Source: Prauserella alba (GTDB taxonomy: Bacteria; Actinomycetota; Actinomycetes; Mycobacteriales; Pseudonocardiaceae). From it: a DNA stretch of 64,000 bases. This document shows positions 60,295-64,000 of this stretch, in pieces. Location of the stretch: assembly GCF_024171735.1 (NCBI RefSeq), contig NZ_JAMTCH010000003.1, positions 856,841 to 920,840 of the forward strand. Reading direction: 5' to 3'. Numbering within the stretch: position 1 is the first letter of the stretch; each line of letters starts with the position of its first letter. Both the position numbers and the translations under genes were made by a program. Under the pieces are notes generated by a model. The model did no database searches. It saw only the letters and a list, made by a program, of their open reading frames with translations, and had not been told where the DNA came from.

Positions 60295-60789
60295 TCACGA
60301 CTGGCCCGACAGGGCGGCCTCGAACATGCCGGGCTGGTAGGACCCGCCCCGCTGGTGGACGATCACGGCCAGCCGGTTGGCCGCGTTGATCAGGCCGAGG
60401 AGCGCCACGAGCGCCGCGGTCTGATCGTCGTCGTAGTGTTCGCGCACCGCGGCCCACGTCTCGTCCGACACGCCCTGGTGGGCGTCGGCGAGCCGGGTGC
60501 CCTCCTCCGCGAAGGCCAGCGCCGCCCGCTCGGCCGCCGTGAACACCGTGGTCTCCCGCCAGACGGCGACGAGGTTGAGCCGCTCGGCGCTCTCCCCGTG
60601 GGCGGCGGCCTCCTTGGTGTGCATGTCGACGCACCAGCCGCAGCCGTTGATCTGGCTGGCGCGCAGCGAGACGAGTTCCTGGACGGACGTCGGCAGCGGC
60701 GACTCGGTGATGACGGCGCCCGCATTGGCGAACCGTTTGGCGAACTTCAGCGCGACGTCGTTGCCGAACATGTCGAATCGGGTTTCCAT
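60295..60789 (-). CDS. Carboxymuconolactone decarboxylase/AhpD-family protein, ECF41 partner
   Basis: The 164-residue helical protein has the AhpD active-site pattern GCGWCVDMH (Cys50, Cys53, His57), where the CxxC-x3-His arrangement supports peroxide or thiol chemistry. Proteins of this family are the most frequent genomic partners of ECF41 sigma factors. GAGGAGG lies 7 nt before the ATG. Its upstream region contains an exact ECF41-type promoter (TGTCACA-N16-CGTC), divergent from the sigma gene. Confidence 0.92.
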   Translation of the reverse strand: METRFDMFGNDVALKFAKRFANAGAVITESPLPTSVQELVSLRASQINGCGWCVDMHTKEAAAHGESAERLNLVAVWRETTVFTAAERAALAFAEEGTRLADAHQGVSDETWAAVREHYDDDQTAALVALLGLINAANRLAVIVHQRGGSYQPGMFEAALSGQS

Positions 60790-60827
60790 GGCGGTGTCCT
60801 CCTCGTGTGTCGGATGGATGACCACAC

Positions 60828-60854
60828 GACGCCGGTGGCGGGCACGTTGTGACA
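60828..60854 (-). promoter_or_regulatory. ECF41-type promoter of the AhpD-like gene
   Basis: On the minus strand TGTCACA (60854-60848) and CGTC (60831-60828) are separated by 16 nt, as in known ECF41 promoters. The predicted start of transcription lies about 30 nt before the gene. Confidence 0.8.
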
Positions 60855-60912
60855 GCGGCCGGGTGACGGGCACCGCCCCCAACGTTCGCGGCGCCGCAGG
60901 CCGCGGGCGGCC

Positions 60913-60939
60913 TGTCACACCGAGGACGCTCGCGGCGTC
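60913..60939 (+). promoter_or_regulatory. ECF41-type promoter of the sigma factor gene (autoregulation)
   Basis: TGTCACA (60913-60919), 16 nt, CGTC (60936-60939), identical in spacing to the divergent promoter. It lies 30 nt before the sigma gene, so the sigma factor probably drives its own expression. Confidence 0.78.
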
Positions 60940-60969
60940 GTAGGGGTGTCGTCACCGAAGGGAGACCTC

Positions 60970-61881
60970 ATGACCGGCATCGCGCACCCGCCGTCACCGA
61001 ACGCCGACACGGCCACCGAGGTGTTCGTGGCCCACCGGAACCTGCTGTTCACGGTCGCCTACGAGATGCTCGGATCGGCCGCCGACGCCGAGGACGTGCT
61101 TCAGGAGACGTGGCTGAAGTGGACCGGGGTCGAGTTGGCCCGGGTGCGTGACCGGCGGGCGTATCTGGTGCGGATCACGACGAGGCAGGCGCTCACGAGG
61201 ATGCGCGCACTCGGCAGGCGGAAGGAGGCCTACGTCGGTGCGTGGCTGCCCGAACCGCTGACCACCGTGTCCGACGTGGCCGAGGACGTGGAGCTGGCCG
61301 AGAGCGTGTCGATGGCGATGCTGCTGGTGCTGGAGACGCTCTCGCCGACCGAACGTGCGGTGTTCGTGCTGCGGGACGTGTTCGCCGTCGACTACGAGGA
61401 GATCGCCGACGCGGTCGGCAAGAACGCTGCCGCGGTCCGGCAGATCGCCCACCGGGCGCGCGGGCACGTGAGCGCGCGCAGGCCACGGGGTCCGGCCTCC
61501 CCGGACGAGGCGCGGCGGGCGCTCGACGCGTTCCGCCGTGCGGTCGACACGGGTGACCTGCAAGGCCTGCTCGACATCCTGGCTCCGGACGTCGTGCTCA
61601 TCGGTGACGGCGGAGGACTCGCGCAGGCGGTGCCGAACCCGATCGTGGGCTCGGACAAGGTGGGCAGGGTCCTCGCGGCCGGTGCATGGCGGGTGCCCGA
61701 CATCGGCACGCTGGCCCCGGCGAGCGTCAACGGCCACCCCGCGCTCGTGCTGTGGCGCGGGGACGAGGTCGACACGGTCGTGGCGGTGCGCATCGACGAC
61801 GGACTGGTGACCGGTCTCTACGGGGTACGCAACCCGGAGAAGCTCTCCCACATTCGCAGCGCGACGGCCCTGAGCCGCTGA
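60970..61881 (+). CDS. ECF41-group sigma factor with SnoaL-like C-terminal domain
   Basis: The 303-residue sigma factor has region 2 (residues 15-90, LLFTVAYEMLGSAADAEDVLQETWLKW in sections), region 4 (about 125-180, LSPTERAVFVLRDVFAVDYEEIADAVG) and a SnoaL/NTF2-like extension (about 190-300). ECF41 hallmarks are visible: WLPEPL between the sigma regions, DGGG in the extension (LIGDGGGLAQAV) and a near-C-terminal NPEKL (usually NPDKL). In this group the extension replaces an anti-sigma factor as internal regulator. ATG at 60970 has GGGAGA 5 nt upstream. Confidence 0.93.
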   Translation: MTGIAHPPSPNADTATEVFVAHRNLLFTVAYEMLGSAADAEDVLQETWLKWTGVELARVRDRRAYLVRITTRQALTRMRALGRRKEAYVGAWLPEPLTTVSDVAEDVELAESVSMAMLLVLETLSPTERAVFVLRDVFAVDYEEIADAVGKNAAAVRQIAHRARGHVSARRPRGPASPDEARRALDAFRRAVDTGDLQGLLDILAPDVVLIGDGGGLAQAVPNPIVGSDKVGRVLAAGAWRVPDIGTLAPASVNGHPALVLWRGDEVDTVVAVRIDDGLVTGLYGVRNPEKLSHIRSATALSR

Positions 61882-62131
61882 GCCACCGAGCCGAGTCGGA
61901 GCCTGAGCCGCTGAGCCGCGGGGCTGCTGGGCTGCGGAGCTGCCGGGCTGTGGGGCGGGCGCCGAACGGCCGTGCCTCCCGAACCTCGAACGGCCCGCGT
62001 CCGGGGGTTCGGGAGGCGCCGCGAAAAAAATCAGGGAAAAACCTCGGTCGTCGTGTCGAGAATGGGGAGTCGGCTCCGTCCCAGGGACACGAGCGGCCAC
62101 CAGGTGTCGCATGCGACGAAGGAGAGAGACC
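61882..62131. other. 250-bp intergenic region: repeats, hairpin and ECF42-type promoter
   Basis: The 16-mer cctgagccgctgagcc occurs at 61869-61884 (across the sigma stop) and again at 61902-61917. An inverted repeat with 12-bp arms (61974-61985 and 62006-62017, gcctcccgaacc and complement) probably ends the ECF41 transcript. An A-rich tract (62023-62042) precedes the ECF42-type promoter. Confidence 0.6.
62054..62080 (+). promoter_or_regulatory. ECF42-type promoter of the DGPF/sigma operon
   Basis: TGTCGA (62054-62059) and CGTC (62077-62080) are 17 nt apart, in agreement with the -35/-10 elements described for ECF42 promoters. It lies 52 nt before the YciI/DGPF gene, suggesting positive autoregulation of the operon. 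Confidence 0.65.
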
Positions 62132-62539
62132 ATGAAGTACCTGCTGCTGAAGCACTACCGGGGCGGACCGGAGCCGGTCGTCGACTACGAAACGATCGAC
62201 CACTGGAGCCCGGACGAGGTCGACGCGCACATGCGTTACATGAGCGATTTCGCGTCGAAACTCGAAGCCACGGGTGAGTTCGTCGACGCCCAGGCGCTGG
62301 CTCCCGAGGGCACGTTCGTGCGCTACGACGGAGAAGGGCGCCCGCCCGTGACGGACGGGCCGTTCGCCGAGACCAAGGATCTCGTCGCGGGCTGGATGGT
62401 GATCGACGTCGAGTCCCACGAGCGGGCGCTCGAACTGGCGGGGGAGTTGTCGGCCGCACCCGGACCGGGCGGCGAACCGATCCACGAATGGCTCGAACTG
62501 CGGCCGTTCATGTCGAACAAGGCCGAGACCGCCGAGTGA
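62132..62539 (+). CDS. YciI-like DGPF-domain protein, ECF42 partner
   Basis: The 135-residue ferredoxin-like protein contains VTDGPFAETKDLVAGWMVID, with the DGPF motif at residues 75-78 that names the family. Genes of this kind are the standard neighbours of ECF42 sigma genes; their biochemical role is unknown. AAGGAGAG precedes the ATG. Its stop overlaps the sigma start (GTGA), so the two are translationally coupled. Confidence 0.92.
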   Translation: MKYLLLKHYRGGPEPVVDYETIDHWSPDEVDAHMRYMSDFASKLEATGEFVDAQALAPEGTFVRYDGEGRPPVTDGPFAETKDLVAGWMVIDVESHERALELAGELSAAPGPGGEPIHEWLELRPFMSNKAETAE

Positions 62540-63687
62540 ACCCGTCGGCGCTGCGGGAGCTGGTGCCCGCGGTGATCGGGGTACTGGTCCGGCGCGGGGC
62601 GGATTTCGCCTCGGCCGAGGACGCGGTGCAGGAAGCCGTGATCCGGGCGTTGGAGACGTGGTCCGACGACCCGTCCAGGGGAGACCCCGTGCGTGACCCC
62701 AAGGCCTGGCTGATCGCGACGTCGTGGCGCCGGTTCCTCGACGCCGCGCGCGCCGAGGAGTCGCGGCGGGGGCGTGAGGCCGTGGTGGCGGCCGAGCCCC
62801 CGCCGGGGCCGGGGCCGGCCGCGGACGACACGCTGCGGCTGTACTTCCTCTGTGCGCACCCGTCGCTGACGCCCGCGTCTGCGGTCGCGCTGACGCTGCG
62901 TGCGGTCGGCGGGCTCACCACGCAGCAGATCGCGGCCGCCTACCTCGTTCCCGAGGCGACGATGGCCCAGCGCATCAGCAGGGCGAAGCGGCGCATCGCG
63001 GGGCAGTCGCTGGACCGGGCCGGTGACCCGGCCACGGTGCTTCGGGTGCTGTATCTCGTTTTCAACGAGGGTTACGGCGGTGACGTCGACCTGGCCGCGG
63101 AGGCCATCCGGCTCACCCGGCAGCTCGCCGCGCTGACCGACGAGCCGGAGGTGGCCGGTCTGCTGGCGCTCATGCTGCTGCACCATGCACGTCGCGACGC
63201 CCGCACCGACGCCGACGGGCGGCTCGTTCCGTTGGCGGAGCAGGATCGCCGCCGGTGGGACACCGGGCTGATCGCGGAGGGCGTGGAGATCCTGCAGACC
63301 GCGCTGGCGCGGGACCGGCTCGGTGAGTACCAGGCACAGGCGGCGATCGCCGCGTTGCACGCCGACGCCCCGGCGCCGGCCGAGACGGACTGGCCGCAGA
63401 TCGTCGAGTGGTACGACGAACTGCTGCGGCTCACCGGCAGCCCGGTGGTGCAGTTGAACCGGGCCGTGGCGGTGGGGGAGGCCGACGGGCCGCGTGCGGG
63501 GCTGGCGGCGCTGGGTGAGGTGGATCCGGGGCTGCCCCGCCACACCGCCGCGTCGGCCTACCTGCACGAGCGCGCCGGCGAGATCGGGCGCGCGGCGGAC
63601 CTGTACGCCGAGGCGGCCCGCTCCGCCACGAGCGTTCCCGAGCGCGATCACCTCATCCGGCGGGCCGCACGGCTGCGGGGCTCGTGA
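62536..63687 (+). CDS. ECF42-group sigma factor with TPR-like C-terminal extension
   Basis: The 383-residue sigma factor has region 2 (ASAEDAVQEAVIRALETW, then DPKAWLIATSWRRFLDAARAE), region 4 (LTLRAVGGLTTQQIAAAYLVPEATMAQRISRAKRRI) and a long helical extension (about 180-380, with LYLVFNEGYGG, LNRAVAVGEADGPRAGLA and AYLHERAGEIGRAADLYAEAA) characteristic of ECF42. No anti-sigma gene is present. It is coupled to the DGPF protein gene by a 4-nt overlap. Confidence 0.92.
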   Translation: MNPSALRELVPAVIGVLVRRGADFASAEDAVQEAVIRALETWSDDPSRGDPVRDPKAWLIATSWRRFLDAARAEESRRGREAVVAAEPPPGPGPAADDTLRLYFLCAHPSLTPASAVALTLRAVGGLTTQQIAAAYLVPEATMAQRISRAKRRIAGQSLDRAGDPATVLRVLYLVFNEGYGGDVDLAAEAIRLTRQLAALTDEPEVAGLLALMLLHHARRDARTDADGRLVPLAEQDRRRWDTGLIAEGVEILQTALARDRLGEYQAQAAIAALHADAPAPAETDWPQIVEWYDELLRLTGSPVVQLNRAVAVGEADGPRAGLAALGEVDPGLPRHTAASAYLHERAGEIGRAADLYAEAARSATSVPERDHLIRRAARLRGS

Positions 63688-63887
63688 CCGAGCTGGCGGT
63701 GGACACGCAGCACGGCGGCCCTCCGTTCGTCGCGGCGCGCGCCCCCGGAGCCATCGGATGAGCCAGATTGAGCCATTCGTGATGCCGCCCCGTTTCACCG
63801 GACAACGCCGATGTTTTCCCTGTTAGGAGCGCTCGGTGCGGCTTCTTGCGCGGACTCTCGACGCAGCATGAGTCGGCTGGGGGTTGA

Positions 63888-63910
63888 TATGGCATCACTG
63901 TGATGCCATA
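63888..63910. promoter_or_regulatory. 23-bp perfect palindrome upstream of the last gene
   Basis: tatggcatca-ctg-tgatgccata has two 10-nt arms and a 3-nt centre. It ends 8 nt before the ATG and overlaps a -10-like element (catagt), so a dimeric protein bound here would block transcription. Autoregulation by the following gene product is likely. Confidence 0.7.
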
Positions 63911-63918
63911 GTTGAGCC

Positions 63919-64000
63919 ATGGAGTTGAACGTGTACGTGGACAACCTCGGTCGTGAGTTCGCCGCGCTCGCCGATGCCGGCGGCGAGGAAGCTCGCGCGC
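63919..64000 (+). CDS. N-terminus of a probable HicB-like/ribbon-helix-helix regulator (cut by window end)
   Basis: Only 27 residues are visible (MELNVYVDNLGREFAALAD, then AGGEEARA). The start resembles actinobacterial proteins annotated as HicB-family antitoxins or regulators, which usually sit behind an autoregulatory palindrome as here. No ribosome site is seen and a -10-like sequence lies close to the ATG, so the mRNA may be leaderless. Family assignment is from memory of the N-terminal pattern and is tentative. Confidence 0.5.
   Translation, partial: MELNVYVDNLGREFAALADAGGEEARA

Overview
This is a high-GC actinobacterial chromosome segment, most likely from the Pseudonocardiaceae (Saccharomonospora, Amycolatopsis or Prauserella-like). 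That assignment is inferred from the very strong third-position GC, frequent GTG starts, 4-nt ATGA/GTGA gene overlaps, WXG/EspC-like type VII secretion genes, a SARP regulator, a DivIVA-like coiled-coil protein, ECF41/ECF42 sigma factors and tRNA genes with encoded CCA ends. About 62 protein genes, two tRNAs, one visibly broken gene and a cut gene at each edge can be supported. No CRISPR array, transposase, prophage or rRNA was seen.

Layout. (1) 1-8671: a LacI-regulated, mostly overlapping minus-strand gene series (BtpA-family TIM barrel, PfkB sugar kinase, CUT2-type ABC importer, phosphotriesterase-like amidohydrolase, GATase1-like protein, TenA-like protein) with a divergent LacI regulator and a perfect LacI-type operator. 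Together these look like uptake and catabolism of one unidentified sugar-like compound, and it is the best candidate here for an undescribed pathway. (2) 8826-11742: a small type VII secretion accessory module (EspC/WXG-like, Ala/Gly-rich secreted protein, LpqN-like, YbaB-like). (3) 11856-16940: a SARP regulator convergent with a three-gene two-component system that has one intact and one degenerate kinase. (4) 17275-24414: a DUF4214-methyltransferase fusion, a quinone oxidoreductase, and a proline catabolism locus (P5C dehydrogenase and proline dehydrogenase) with a divergent PucR-type regulator; a 51-bp palindrome lies behind it.

(5) 24476-34189: PH-like membrane protein, dicarboxylate symporter, tRNA-Lys, L,D-transpeptidase, an ArsR/AHSA1 pair whose AHSA1 gene carries two compensating frameshifts, tRNA-His, oligoribonuclease, an AlkA-like glycosylase, an M50B-like membrane protein and proA. 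(6) 34295-45276: DEAD-box helicase, class III adenylate cyclase, universal stress protein, DivIVA-like protein, SPW membrane protein, methylmalonyl-CoA epimerase divergent from a thiolase, a LysR/MFS pair and manA. (7) 45466-60148: mostly housekeeping genes (MetE-like, MarR, thioredoxin/TPR chaperone, LysE/Lrp pair, zinc metallopeptidase, glycogen phosphorylase, enoyl-CoA hydratase, two methyltransferases). (8) 60295-63687: two neighbouring ECF systems, an ECF41 sigma factor with a divergent AhpD-like protein and an ECF42 sigma factor with its DGPF partner. ECF41-type promoter sequences sit in front of both members of the first pair and an ECF42-type one in front of the second. (9) The window ends in a gene preceded by a 23-bp perfect palindrome, probably a HicB-like DNA-binding regulator.

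Many convergent gene pairs are separated by strong hairpins that probably act as bidirectional terminators.
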